Source of the DNA: Aplectana chamaeleonis
Lineage: Eukaryota > Nematoda > Chromadorea > Rhabditida > Cosmocercidae
Assembly: GCA_029168955.1 (NCBI GenBank)
Contig: JAPDOI010000138.1
Coordinates: forward strand, 976,501-1,040,500
Direction: 5' to 3'
Length of the DNA stretch: 64,000 nucleotides
Under the pieces are notes generated by a model. The model saw only the letters and a list, made by a program, of their open reading frames with translations, was not told the origin of the DNA and ran no database searches. Shown here in pieces: positions 1-11,825 of this stretch; positions within the stretch are counted from its first letter, which is position 1; every line of letters starts with the position of its first letter. A program made the translations under genes and the position numbers.

Positions 1-955
1 GTGTGCAGGACATCATGGAACAAGTGCAGTATCCCAGCAGGGGTGTGCAGGACATCATGGAATGTGTGCAGGACTTTAGTACGAGTGTGCAGGACATCAT
101 GAAACGTGTGCAGGACCTGAGTAGGAGTGTGCAGGACATCATGGGACCTGAGCAGGACCCCACTAGGGGTGTGCAGGACATCATGGAACGTGCAGGACCG
201 TGGTAGGAGTGGGCAGGACATCATGGGACGTGTGCAGGACCCCAGTAGGGGTGTGCAGGACGTAGTGGAATGTGTGCAGGACCTCAGTAGGAGTGTGCAG
301 GACATCATGGAACGTGTGCAAGACCTTAGTACGAGTGTGCAGGACATCATGGGACCTGTGCAGGACCTCGGTAGGAGTGTGCAGGACATCATGGAACGTG
401 TGCAAGACCTTAGTAGGAGTGTGCAGGACATCATGGGACCTGTGCAGGACCTCAGTAGGAGTGTGCAGGACATCATGGGACCTGTGCAGGACCTCAGTAG
501 GAGTGTGCAGGACATCACGGATCGTGTGCAAACCTTAGTAGGAGTGTGCAGGACACCATGGGACCTGTGCAGGACCTCAGTAGGAGTGTGCAGGACATCA
601 TTGTACGTGTGCAGGACCGTAGTAGAAGTGGGCAGGACATCATGGGACGTGTGCAGGACCCCAGTAGGGGTGTGCAGGATGTGGTAGAATGTGTGCAGGA
701 CCTCAGTAGGAGTGTGCAGGACATTATGGGACCTGTGCAGCATCCCATTAGGGGTGTGCAGGACGTCGTATAATGTGTGCAGGACCTCAGTAGGAGTGTT
801 CAGGACATTATGGGACCTGTGCAGGACCCCAGAAGGGGTGTGCAGGACGTCGTAGAATGTGTGCAGGATCTCAGTAGGAGAGTGCAGGACATCATGGAAC
901 GTGTGCAGGACCTTAGTAGGAGTGTGCAGAACATCAAAGGACGTGCGCAGGACCT
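1..955. repeat. 42-bp minisatellite array (array 1)
   Basis: About 22 tandem units of 42 bp that continue past the left edge. Each unit is two related 21-bp halves. On the minus strand both halves begin with a core close to GTCCTGCACAC, followed by about 10 variable bases (TCCTACTGAG-like or GTTCCATGAT-like). Because 42 is a multiple of 3, several frames stay open by accident on both strands; these are not genes. The same two-half organisation recurs at 18.8-23.0 kb and 62.3-62.6 kb. Confidence 0.93.
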
Positions 956-2264
956 CCGTTTAATGTCCAGGACACCGTATGCAAGTCATGCCCCCGAATC
1001 AACAAGAGCGATAGGCAAGTGCGCCAGAACAAGGCTATCGTAATCTCACTCGAGTTGGCTCTAAAATTTTCTAAGTTCTGACTCCGAATTCGCTACATCT
1101 TCACCACCGGTTGTGTTGTTTTTCTGCTTTGTAGTCCAGGCAGATCCTCAACTGCTGAACTCTGGAGAAGGACTGTGTGTGAATGAAGACACACCGCTCT
1201 TCACTTCTTTTATCTTTATCATTGATCAATTGGGTATCATCAAATTTGTTTAAGAGAGCCGAATAACATCATTCCTAAGATTACGGTGGTCCTCTTCTGG
1301 CGCACTTAACTATCGTTCGCGCTGGAAATCATTTTCCATTTTTCAGGCTCAATTTTATGACTGAGCCCGGTAGACCACACTGGTAAACTTCGGCGCGTCA
1401 AAAACGTTGGACGATGAGGTTGGAAGGCGTCAAAGATTAATATCCGCCACCAATTCTCACCAGGCATCTTGCGCTTTTTCCTAGAATGTTGGTGCGACCG
1501 TAAGACAACAGGAAAAATAGTTACGGCACGAACTCCACATGCAAAAAAACTCTGAAAATGATTTTGGCGCGAAATTCAAATTCGTATTTACAATGTGTTC
1601 CGATTGATTTTTCTTTAATGAAGAAGGGAGTTGAAAGAAGAATGAAGGTTTTTCATGGGCCCCTCCAACATTTTCGTTCACTAGAGGGGCCAGGCTACGC
1701 AAAAACATGAAAAAATAATATACGGTTTTCTGCGCGTACGATGTCTTTAACTCTCGTTCTTGTTCCGAATCAGACATATGGGCCGGCGCAGACGAGCCAC
1801 GTCAGCAAGAACCGGTGAAGTTTGGCTAGAGCGACTGAGCCTGGGTCTATCCTAGACGGGGTGAGGCCACCCAAGACTCATAGAAATGATGGAAAATTCT
1901 GATAAAAGATGTCTGATACTGCTATCAATCATTGTTTTTATAGAAACTTCATGAAAATACTCCGACTGGTAGCCTTACCAATGGGTGGTTCATTTCACTT
2001 CTGTCTTGAATGGTGGGTGCCCCCCTCTCCCCCGTCTAGGATTGTGCCCCAACCCTGTACAATTGGGTCATTTTAAAACTCATTTCTTCATTTTCTCGAC
2101 TTTTAAATTCAAAAAGTATATGCCTTGTATCTTGTCTGTAGGAAGCCGCGTTGCAACTATTATCTTGCAATCCTAGCAGCTGTTTCTTCATTTCTACCAC
2201 TATGTCTTGAAGAAAAACAACTTGACTTTAGAGCTTGACGATATTGTAGAAGGGAAACCCTTGT
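956..2264. other. Intergenic stretch, nothing recognised
   Basis: No convincing exon, RNA or repeat border was found. Short open frames have no recognisable motif or splice pattern. Confidence 0.5.
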
Positions 2265-3095
2265 AAAAAGTTGTGAAATTTCTGAAAGTTGGGCTCCGCA
2301 GAAAAGGTCAAGGATTTGGCATTGCTCCTAAATGTCGTGAAATTGTCTTATTGGATTTGGCTCTCAACTTGATTTTTCAAATGTAGTGAAATTGTCGAAT
2401 TGATTTGGCTGTGATGATACTATATGCAGATAACATAATCATTAAATGTAGTGAAATTGTTGCAAACGGATTTGACAGGAGCTCTATCAATTATCACAGT
2501 CAAATCACGCGTCAGAAGGTCCTCTGGCGAGGGAGTGAAGAGAAAAAGAAAAACATAATAGTCCTCAGTCAACAATGCTGACCGAACCGTGGCCTTATGG
2601 GCTAGAATTAAGGTTTCCGAATGCTATTCTGCCTTTTCAGTGTAGCTCCCACTAACAATAAGGTACCAGACCTTCCCTCACCGATGAGATAAAAATCATG
2701 AAAACGAAATCTAACGCAATTTACTCGCTACTGACTCTATGTCTTCGTGTCCTCAACGCTTTCACGATTCGCATTGTATAGAAACGTTTTTGCTGCTAGG
2801 TTTATTCCTGTTCTCATTCGATTCAATATGCGCTCCAAGGAAAACCCCTTCTGACGCGTGATTTGACTGTGATAATTGATAGAGCTCCTGCCAAATCCGT
2901 TTGCAACAATTTCACTACATTTAATGATTATGTTATCTGCATATAGTATCATCACAGCCAAATCAATTCGACAATTTCACTACATTTGAAAAATCAAGTT
3001 GAGAGCCAAATCCAATAAAACCATTTCACAACATTTAGGAGCAATGCCAAATCCTTGACCTTTTCTGCGGAGCCCAACTTTCAGAAATGTTTTTA
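2265..3095. repeat. Foldback (palindromic) element
   Basis: The left arm (about 2270-2520) reappears as its reverse complement at about 2848-3093, around a spacer of about 330 bp. The arms carry repeated phrases such as ATTTGGC and ATGTAGTGAAATT. The same phrases occur in the foldbacks at 17.9-18.6 kb and at the right window edge, so these are probably one family. No coding capacity is visible, so it would be a non-autonomous element. Confidence 0.82.
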
Positions 3096-3196
3096 TTTTT
3101 TTGGTTCACTCTTCATATGAACGTATGTCAAGTTTCTTTTCAATCTGTGAATGCATTCTTTGTTTACAAGCCATTTAGTGTGGCCGTGTCCCAGCA

Positions 3197-4682
3197 ATGG
3201 AAAAAATTGAATATCGTGCAGTGATCAAATTCTTAGTTTTGTAAGGTGTAGCACCAAAAGAATTTCACGAACGATAGTTAAAACTGTATGATGATTGTTC
3301 ACCTACAATTAGAACAGTAGAAAGATGGGTTTCTAAATTTGAACATGGTCGTACAAGCCTTGAAGACGATCCACGTGAAGGACGTTCAAAACGCGCATCA
3401 ACACCAGAAATCATAGCCAAAATACAGGATATGGTTTTGGGAGATCGTCGGTTGACTGAGAGGGATTCAGTAGATGATCTACACATCTCATTAGGTAGTG
3501 TGAGCCATATTTTAGGTGAAATTTTGGGTTTTAGAAAGCTGTGCGCACAATGGGTGCCGCATTCGCTAACAGTGGAACAAAAACACATTCGAATGCGACT
3601 TTCTCAGCAACATTTGGAGCGTTTTAAAAAGGATAAAGTGGATTTTGTGCGTCGATTCATCGCTACGGATGAGACTTGGGTCTATCACCATGATCCTCAA
3701 TCAAAACAAGAGGCTAAAGAGTGATGTGAACCTGGTTGTTCGGCTTCGAAACGAGTTGGTGTTCGGAAATCGGCTAAGAAGGTTATGGCATCAGTTTTTG
3801 GGAATGCGAAAGGAATTTTGTTTGTGGATTACTTGCAAACTAGTAAAAAAATTAAATCTGGAAATTATTGCAACCTTTGGACCAATTGAAGGAAAAATTG
3901 GTGAAAAAGACACCCTGTTTGCAGAAGAAAAAGGCATGTGGATCAAATTCACACCGAGGACCTTCGAAAAAAGTAGTCGTTGTCCCATTGTAGCCGCCCC
4001 CTCTGATCATTTTCGCATTTTACTCATGTTTTTTTTTGTTTATGATGTGCTTTTTCAGACGCAATGCTTCTCATACCATCGTTTTAATGGAATTCGCCCT
4101 TTTTGTACAAGTTTTATTAGAATTCTTTTTGTTTGCTACTTGGAGCGAAATGAGAGACGATGATATTGATTCCGATGCCGACCCTACGTCTGACACATCA
4201 ACCTACATGAACAAAATGCAAAAATAAACGATAAAGTGGAACGGCTAAAATGGAACAACAACGACTTTTTTGAGTGCCCTCGGTTAACACGCCCCAAGGA
4301 CGATGAGCGCGCACAGCGTTTTACCGTCGCGCGCGTCGTGTGTACCAGCCGAACTGCTCCTTAGCCACACCCGCGGTGTGGATTCGATCCACATGCAAAG
4401 AAAAAAATCCTTTTTCATCAGGACAATGCACCGTGTCACAAGAGCATTTTGAGAATGGCTAAAATCCACGAATTAAAGTTCGAATTGTTGGAGCGTCCAC
4501 CGTATTCACCAGATTTGACCCCCAACGACTTCCATTTGTTTCCAGAACTCAAGAAATGTATGCGTGGCAAGTGTTTCTCATCAAATGAAGAGGTCATAAC
4601 GGCTGTTGAAGCGTATTTTGTAGAACTTCCGGAATCTCACTTCAGGGATAGGATCCATAGATTGGAGGATCGTTGGAGCTAG
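3197..4682 (+). pseudogene. Mariner transposase relic, copy 1
   Basis: Mariner transposases cut and paste DNA at TA sites using a DD34D triad. The relic starts with ATGGAAAAAATTG and has the N-terminal helix-turn-helix region, then 'ATDETWVYHHDP' with the first catalytic Asp (about 3660), 'HQDNA' with the second (about 4420), and 'YSPDLTPNDFHLF' with the third (about 4510-4550). It is dead: early in-frame stops at about 3240 and 3278, a stop at 3722 with a frame change, and a 465-bp insertion at 3933-4397. The terminal repeats are not clear. It is closely related to the mariner at 57.3-58.5 kb. Confidence 0.9.
3933..4397. mobile_element. 465-bp MITE inserted in mariner copy 1
   Basis: The insertion separates the second catalytic block of the transposase from upstream sequence. 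It is flanked by the direct repeat AAGAAAAA (3925-3932 and 4398-4405), an 8-bp target duplication. The ends are inverted repeats of about 24 bp: the left begins GGCATGTGGATCAAATTC and the right, reversed, begins TGCATGTGGATCGAATCC. Removing the insert restores the alignment to the mariner copy at 57 kb. It encodes nothing recognisable. The 8-bp duplication fits hAT- or Merlin-type transposition, but the superfamily is not settled. Confidence 0.8.
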
Positions 4683-4982
4683 TGTATTAATGTTCAGGGA
4701 GATTATACTGAGTAATAAAATGTATGCAAGTCACTTTATTATTCAGTATAGTGGGGGTGTGTATACAAGTCTGTTGGTACCTGTTCGTTGGTGCCCCTGC
4801 TTCTACTGAACCCAGCAGACGTTTGAGTGTACACAGGGAACGTTCGAGCGATATAGCGTGCACAACTACATCGCGAAGGTATCCCATACATTGCATAAAG
4901 GTGTCGCCGTCCGGCACACTAAGGCTTCTGGTCCATAACATCTTAGGATCCGTACCTAAAGAGTTTATAGAGTCTTTGGCCA

Positions 4983-6215
4983 CTAGTCACAAATTCGCCA
5001 CCCTGAACTGTCGATCGCTGTCGAGTGATATCCAAAAAAACTGCCCTGTCCAGACTTCTGAGCTATTTCCAAGTATGTTCGGTTAATCGAGGACATGAAC
5101 AGAGGAACAATAGCAGCAGTTCGTACACCTGTCGGATTTACGTCAGCTTTCGAGGTGAAAATAGGAGTAAGGAGGCGTAGAGCCGTAGCAGGACCATTTC
5201 TTTTCAACTTCGCCGTTGATGACATCATGCGTAGAGTTGCAGAACAGTTTCCTGCGGATGTGATCCTAACACCATCAGGACGCTCCCTTGTCGACCTGGA
5301 GTACGCCGACGACATTGTGTTATTCGCTGAAAACTACGCAAAACTGCAAATGATTGTGAATCTCGTTTCGAAGTATGCCGCAGCCTATGGACTTCGTCTT
5401 CGTCTCGACAAATGCAAGCAGATGTGGGTCTCTCAGAGGCCTTCAACGGGAGTTTGTGAGGACGGACAACGTATCCAACTTGATTTCTGTTATTTAGCTG
5501 TTTGCTGAAGAACGATGGTAGTTATGCAGCGGATATTCGACAACGATGTACGAAAGCTACGTCTGCATTTAATTCTCTAACCAAGTGTTTGTGGTCTACC
5601 ACCATCGCGGAGGAAGTCAAGTTGCGCGTCTACCTATCCGCTATTCGCCCTATCATGATGTACGGATCGGAGACGTGGGCAGCACCGAAGATGCAGATGG
5701 AAAGGTTGGATTGCACGGAGAGAAAGCTTTTTAGGCGTTTGCTTGGATATTTCTGGCCGCGTGTATGCCATAACGAAGACCTTCACAAGGAAATCGACGC
5801 AGTACATAAATGCTTGACACGAGGGAGGTGCCAGCATCTCCTAACGCCATCTCAAGCAGCAATGGAAAGTCGACTTCGACTGTTCGGGCATATACTAAGA
5901 AGAACGCCGGATCGTCTCGTACAACACGCTTTAAGAATGCTTCCACATCCTGTCTGGAAACGGCCACCTGGGCGTAGGCGAAAGTTCTGGACGGATGTGG
6001 TTAAAGAAGACTTGAAGTCACTCGGCATCGAAATACAGTTCAGGGGCGATGTTCCGTTTCGCGGGAAGTGGAATAGTGACAGTTGGATGGAATATGCTCA
6101 ATTTGTGGCCGAAGACCGTAAAAATGGACACGGCTGACTACCATGAAGGCACACCTCGGTGAAGATGCGGAATGACCGCGTCAGGCGAAAGTCAACCGAT
6201 TAAGTCAAGTAAGTC
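4983..6215 (+). pseudogene. RTE-like non-LTR retrotransposon, internally deleted
   Basis: Non-LTR retrotransposons copy themselves with a combined endonuclease/reverse transcriptase. Sequence at 4995-5030 reads 'FATLNCRSLSSDIQ', like the first residues of the endonuclease domain. By about 5090 it jumps to the late palm of the RT: 'AGPFLFNFAVDD', then the catalytic 'LEYADDIVLF' near 5300. A frameshift near 5500 leads into the C-terminal region (5502-6137) with 'GSETWAAP', 'RLLGYFWPR' and 'RLFGHILRR'. Most of the endonuclease and the RT fingers are missing, so this is an internal-deletion derivative. The 3' end is near 6215, where AAGT-like repeats resemble a short tail. Confidence 0.85.
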
Positions 6216-6640
6216 AGAGTCTCTGACAGTCGTTCTCTTAAACTGTCCCCACTTAGGAGCTTTCAAAGCTGTTGTGATCTTACGCATTTGTTGGTACTGA
6301 TACTTTTAGAGCATTCGAAGCTATGTGGACTTTATGTCTTTGGATGATCTGGAGCGATTAGCACGCAAGAGGGCAGACCGGAAGGGGACACTGGAAACAG
6401 AAAGCTGAAGTTGTTCGATCCGTCCTATTTTTGTGTTGATCTTGTTTTATTCAACTTTCATTTGTATTCTGTTCAGTCGAGAGGACGATGGTATTTCTGT
6501 CACCTGTAAATTGTATTGTTTTTTATACTGTCGTTTTTGGAGCCGAATTCCGGTCCGCAATTGCGGACTACGGCTGTTGCATCACGCTACACTACGATCC
6601 CTGCTTTTGAGTAGGTAAGAACAAGAAGAGGTTAGAGGTT
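6216..6640. other. Intergenic stretch, nothing recognised
   Basis: No gene or clear repeat boundary is visible between the LINE 3' end and the dispersed repeat that follows. Confidence 0.4.
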
Positions 6641-7790
6641 ATTTGGGAAAGTTTCCACAGAACTCTCAATTATCGGAGAAAAACTGTTTATGGAGACTTC
6701 TAAAATATTTAATGACGCCTGTTGGGTGTGTTCCGGGGAACTGCCGACAAAACGGGAAACCCATCGTCGGAAATAGCTTCGAAATTCAAAGGTATCGTTG
6801 TTCTCGGAGATTACGGGAGGAAATGTCCGAAATCGTCTTTTCTAGGCATTGATATCTCAGAAACTAACTGAAAATAAAATCTGTCTCTTGGTGAGGATTT
6901 CCCTCCTAGGCCAACAACTCTTTCGATTTTGGAAAAGGAGGGAAACTCTGCCGCATTGGCTAAGTTTGAGATGGGTTAAAGGCAGTGTTCACGATAAATT
7001 TTACCCCCGATATCTCCACGGCTTACGGAAGGTCTGGTGCCCTATATAGCAAGATATAGCAAGCCGTGCTTGAAAAGGACACGAAAGACGCGTTTTTGAG
7101 CAAAAACGGGCCCTCCTTGTTTACTTTGATTTTTGAGCGTGGAGGAATTGACCGCTAGAAGGATGATACCTATCAGTGCACCAATCAGCTCACTTATCAG
7201 CACTTGCTTCACTTGATCATTCCTGTAATCTGAGTCTTCATTTGTCCATATCGAGGGGGCGGATCTGGAGCACGGGGCGGTTCTGGTACATCAAAACGCC
7301 GCTCCTGGCTCGTTTTCTACCGTTCTTTCGACACTGGGAGCCTAAGATCCTTCTCGCCTACCTTTTCACTGTGAAAAGTCGACGGGGATGATCATCGTTA
7401 ACACTGTCTTCGAAAATGAGGCGTGGACATTTGCTCCGGTAGCCTTTCTCGGAGATCCGGTCCGCAATCACGGGCTGCGGCTGTTGTGTCACGCGATACA
7501 ATGACAGTGGTGCTCTGTGGAAAGGTAAATCGTATAATTGTGCCATTCGAATACCGAGCAGCACGACTATCATCCTGTTGCGTGATGCATCAGCCGTTGT
7601 GCGCTATCGCGGTCCGGAGTTTAGCTTCGAAAACGACAGTAAGTCACTTTGTGTTCTGTTTCTCTACCGAAAACTCTTTAAAAATAAGATAGACCAATGC
7701 ACCTGCTGAGACGATTCGGCAACTGTTCCTTTGGTGAAACCAACGTAAGACAACTGCTACATATATGACGTGGTGGCGATGATCCAATGC
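6640..7790. repeat. Dispersed repeat, interrupted copy
   Basis: Segments 6640-6790 and 7615-7790 resemble consecutive parts of 20806-21150 (shared phrases: GCCTGTTGG, ACAAAACG, TTCGAAA, AAAACTCTT and TATATGACGTGG). Here the two halves are separated by about 830 bp, and a TAGCTTCGAAA-like phrase sits at both junctions. The interruption contains the TTAA MITE at 6976-7412. Confidence 0.55.
6976..7412. mobile_element. TTAA-type MITE
   Basis: The left end is TTAA followed by AGGCAGTGTTCACGAT. The right end (about 7395-7412) reads ATCGTTAACACTGTCTT, a decayed inverted copy. No ORF. It belongs to the same terminal-repeat group as the elements at 9.9, 12.3 and 13.7 kb. Confidence 0.65.
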
Positions 7791-7966
7791 TCATTGTCAG
7801 AGAAATGAAAACATGTTACTTTAAATATAATGCGTAATATTTGTACTTGAGATTTTCAAGTATCTTACTTTCATATGACATGTAACCGACATTTATATTA
7901 CATGTAACATACTCATGATACATGTATATTACATGTGACATACTCATGTAACGTAAACATAAAAAA

Positions 7967-8715
7967 CTAATGATTCCTAATAATATTAAGCTCAATTCAG
8001 AGTCTGATATCCGAATCATCTTTTGTGTACCTAAACTACATAAAAACCCAATCAAATTCTGCTTCATGTGTGGTGCTTATAACAGTAGCATTAAAAACTT
8101 AGCGATAGAAATCAAAAATGTGGTTACCTTCATCAAGAATCACTTTAGAAACTACTGTAACGTAGTTATGAATAACATTAGATGCTTCAAAAATTTTTGG
8201 GCAATAGGTAACATAAACATTTCTTCACAATTAGGAATTAGCGAAAATATTGTTCATAATATTACTGAAATTCTGAAAATTTGCTCTAAAAAATCAAATA
8301 AAAAGTACGTAGCTACCAATGATTTCACCACTTTTTATACCGATAAGAATGACAACTCTAAGTACAGATTTTATCAAATACAGGATTTAATCTACTTTCT
8401 GGGTTACATTTTGAACCGAAAGTTACTGTAGAGTCTGTGATAAGATTTTAAGAAAATCAAGGGAGTTCCACAAGGCGGGAATGAAAGTTCAGTCATAGCG
8501 GAACTTACTTTGAGTTACTTTATCTCTTCCGAAGCTCTACCGATTCGAGCTAATAAAGTTTATGAACTTTATAGATATATGGATGATCTTTTGATCATGC
8601 ATAACTTAGATGAAGAATTCATCACTAATTTCCTAACTAACACATATCAAAACATAATGAATTTCGAAAGCACACATGCTGATGAAAAAACTGCTTGTAT
8701 TCAGACCTTAATATA
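7967..8715 (+). pseudogene. Penelope-like reverse transcriptase fragment
   Basis: Penelope-like elements encode an RT related to telomerase. The first block (7970-8430) has 'FCVPKLHKNP', 'MCGAYNSSIKNLA' and 'VATNDFTTFYT', matching the RT pattern in which a KLHK motif and an FT.LYT palm motif (first catalytic Asp) are typical. After a frame break, 'GVPQGG' is at about 8463-8480 and 'YRYMDDLL' with the catalytic Asp pair at about 8570-8595. The motif order is correct for a Penelope-type RT. No GIY-YIG endonuclease was seen. Frame breaks make it a pseudogene. Confidence 0.7.
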
Positions 8716-8860
8716 AACATTCTGATGATAGAATTCTATCGCGCGAGCTTCTTTTGAATATTGGGGAGCCGGGTAAAACTCCCGGGAGCGCGAAATTCTT
8801 GTGTGCACAAGGAAGCCTCTATTTTTTCGAACAAAAGTTGATCCCCAGTTGAGGTCGCTC

Positions 8861-9900
8861 AAAGGCAGTGTTCACGATAATCTTCGATTTTGAAATTAAC
8901 TGCTAATTCGATTGTTTGTCTCCCGGGTAGAACTGAAATGACGAAGAAAGACAAATAGCATCACTCTGAAGCGACATTATAAGAATAAACATGAAAGTGG
9001 TTCAATTTGGCGGTCGTAGAGAAGCATTTTTATGTTTCTCAAGTGTTGCTATACTTATGCGTCCCAAGAAATACAAACTTTTTGCTATAACCATAGGCAC
9101 AATGGGAAATTTGAAGTCATTCCAAGTGATCCATCATTTTCGTCGTGGTAGAAAACATAGAAACTCTTCCCAATATTCAAAACCTCGATTTCACCCCGCA
9201 GCCACCATAGCGGTCAGCTGCGAGTGCAGGGGGGGGGGCACTACGGTATGGCACTTGGACACGCCCGCCGCGAAATAGGATTAGCAACTAGGGGTCTTCC
9301 TCTCCTTTCCAAAATTGGGAGAGTCGTTGAAGCGCGGAAGAATGCGTCGCTAGGTGAGATACCATAGTGCCCCCACCTGCTGCCATTCGGAAAAATGAAA
9401 ACAAGTTATCTGTATTCCGAAAGACATAAAACAAGTTGCTCTTAGTCGCAGTCAGGAACGGCATGCACACCATTCAGCACAAGTCCAGGCCGGACCGGTA
9501 TAGGAGCAACGGCATTTGCCTTCATAAGTTCATGAATAACGTCTTCACCATTTCTGTTGCCGAGATCCTTCTTGGAAGGTAGCACCTGAACCGCTTTTTG
9601 AAGTCCTTCCGGCAGTGGAGATTTTCTTCTAATATCTCTGTCACCGTTTTCGATTTGTACAATTCACCTTCAGATAGCCGCCGTGAAAAATCCGGCTAGA
9701 GATTGACGGCGACCTGTTACTCCTGTCATCACCCTATTCACTACAATACAGTTTTGCGCCTCCACCGTGCCTGATCCGGCCAGATTTGAACTAATGTCGG
9801 TGACTCCCTTAAAGGCAGTGTTCACGATAATCTTCGATTTGCGATTATTCGTTATATTGATTAAGTGGCCCTCGGGCAGAACTAAAATAACGTAGAAATC
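8861..9900. repeat. Two direct copies of one MITE end
   Basis: 8861-8950 and 9811-9900 align: both start AAAGGCAGTGTTCACGATAA, continue with TCTTCGATTT, and later share GCAGAACT/GTAGAACT and AACGTAGAAA/GACGAAGAAA. Only the second has a full TTAA in front. No matching right ends were found, so both look truncated. 8945-9125 also resembles 27241-27420 (shared CAAATAGCATCAC and CAAGTGTTGCTATACTTATG). Confidence 0.6.
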
Positions 9901-9931
9901 GAGAAAAACGCACCAGAAGTACACGAAATCC

Positions 9932-10425
9932 TTAAAGGCAGTGTTCACGATAAAAAATGTGTTTTAGTTTCCACCAGGAATGGGTAGTGGAAGGGCACAA
10001 TGTAACGTTGACGTCGAAAGAACGCATGAAAACGAGCCAGTAAGAGCCCCAAAAGAGCCCGAAGTTGCAACTTCGAGCGCATTGAAAACCCCAAAAGCGC
10101 ATCACACGCCCACCGACGTGAACAAATGAATGCTCGAGATCGTGAGATGAGCGATGATTTCCGATCATTAGCCCCGTTCTTCCCTTCATTCTCAACTTCT
10201 CTCTTTACTCAGGTCAGCTCGCGTACCTCGGCTGCAAAAGACGGAAGTTACAAGCCTCGAACAACTCGTCCACCATGTTTCCTTAGCTCAAAATTTGAGG
10301 GACCATAACTCCGTTCCCCGAAGGTCTTGTACGATTTCAGAGACATCATTGGAATCAGTATGGGGCCGTTTTCAAGATAAGCTAAAAAACAGAAAAACGA
10401 TTTTTATCGTGAACACTGCCTTTAA
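9932..10425. mobile_element. TTAA-type MITE, complete
   Basis: Bounded by TTAA at both ends. The left end reads AGGCAGTGTTCACGAT and the right end is its inverse (ATCGTGAACACTGCCT). About 490 bp, no credible ORF. A second copy in opposite orientation is at 11826-12302. The right TTAA is shared with the next element. Confidence 0.85.
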
Positions 10426-10912
10426 AGGCACATGACACCCAAAAAATATTTTTCAGGTATAATGCTTATCTTGGAGAGAGCCACTCTCTGATCACAATGG
10501 TATCTCTGAGATCGTTCAAGACTCCCTATGAACGGAGATATGGCTTCTTGAAAATCCCTGCACCTTGACGGCAAAAATTTGATGGATGAGTTGTCTCAGG
10601 CCTGTATTTCTCTTGATTCGCAGTCGCTGCACGAGAGCAAAACAGGATTAGGAGACAGTCCGGCAACGGACTGAAGAACGCGACATATTGAGAATTCAGC
10701 CATCCATTTGGCCGCTATCGAGCTCGTAAATCTGGTAGGGGGTCGGGGCTGTGGTGGTGAACGAAGGAGGTCGGGCCTGTGGTAGTCGCTTATATCTCGC
10801 TTATTTGAAGGAATTGAGATCTCGCACTTGGCACGTGTTATACAGGAGGGGTCTACTACACAATCAAATAAAAATCACCAAATTCATGTCTGAGGGTGTA
10901 CTGTGCCTTTAA
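10422..10912. mobile_element. TTAA-type MITE, second family
   Basis: The left end is TTAA + AGGCACATGACACCC and the right end GGGTGTACTGTGCCT + TTAA. A near full-length copy at 28360-28823 shares the interior (for example CATGCTTATCTTGGAGAG). It directly abuts elements on both sides, sharing one TTAA with each. Confidence 0.88.
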
Positions 10913-11484
10913 AGGCATCGTTCGCGATGAAATTCGTTTTTGAGTTTTCATTGCATAATGGAAGCTCTAGTACCCTAAAAAACAGCCACGTTGGGAGAAC
11001 CGCGGAAAAGTTACTGAAAACTGCTTTTCCGGACCCCTTTCTCTTCGTTTTCACACCCCATTCGATCAATCGACGCATGAGGAAGGAATAGTCGATCGCT
11101 ACGAATCGCTGTGTTGACCCATGATATCCCGATCAAATCCCGCTCATCTTTCTTTCAGCTGATTTTCAAGGGATAAAAGGTTGATCGATATGTGCAGAAA
11201 AGACATTCATGACATAATCATGCGATTTATTTCATCAGCTTCCACTCACTTGTACTATATCATTTGCTGATCAATTACTTTCTTTCCTCATTTGGTGAAC
11301 GGACGTAACAGATGATCGACCCAAAGGCCAACCCCCGAACCCAGAAAGACGTTTTCAACAGGAAAAAACTCCATTCCGATTGAATTTTATAACTGCGAAC
11401 TTTGTGAGTGGCCTTATCGAGGTCCACTTGAACGATATAATACAAAAACAAAAATTTGGTTTTCAGCGCACACGATGCCTTTAA
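10909..11484. mobile_element. TTAA-type MITE, third family
   Basis: The left end is TTAA + AGGCATCGTTCGCGATG and the right end CGCACACGATGCCT + TTAA. About 575 bp with no recognisable coding sequence. It is the third element in an uninterrupted run of three. Confidence 0.8.
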
Positions 11485-11825
11485 GTATCACCCCGCCTCT
11501 TAAGTATCACAGGAAGTGTTTGTTGTGACATTTAAATCTTTTGTGGACCCGTCCTTTGCAATTCTCTACTCCCTATTGCTCCGTTCTTTCCTTAGGGCCC
11601 TAACTAATTCTGCTTTGCATAAAATTTTCGGTTGAACCGGTTCTCCACCGTTGACAACCACCATGAACATGTTCATCCAACCGGACAACTAGTCCATGTT
11701 ATGGAGTAGTGTCCCTGAAATATGACGTTTTAATGCATTTCTCGCCGTTTCTTCGTAATTTTGGTAACACCTGGAGGCCAACGCATTGTTTTACGCGAAA
11801 AACCCGGGAACGAAAATCACCGTGA

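Noticed and set aside
1..955. CRISPR array
   Set aside because: Units are contiguous 42-bp tandem repeats without unique spacers, in a eukaryotic genome.
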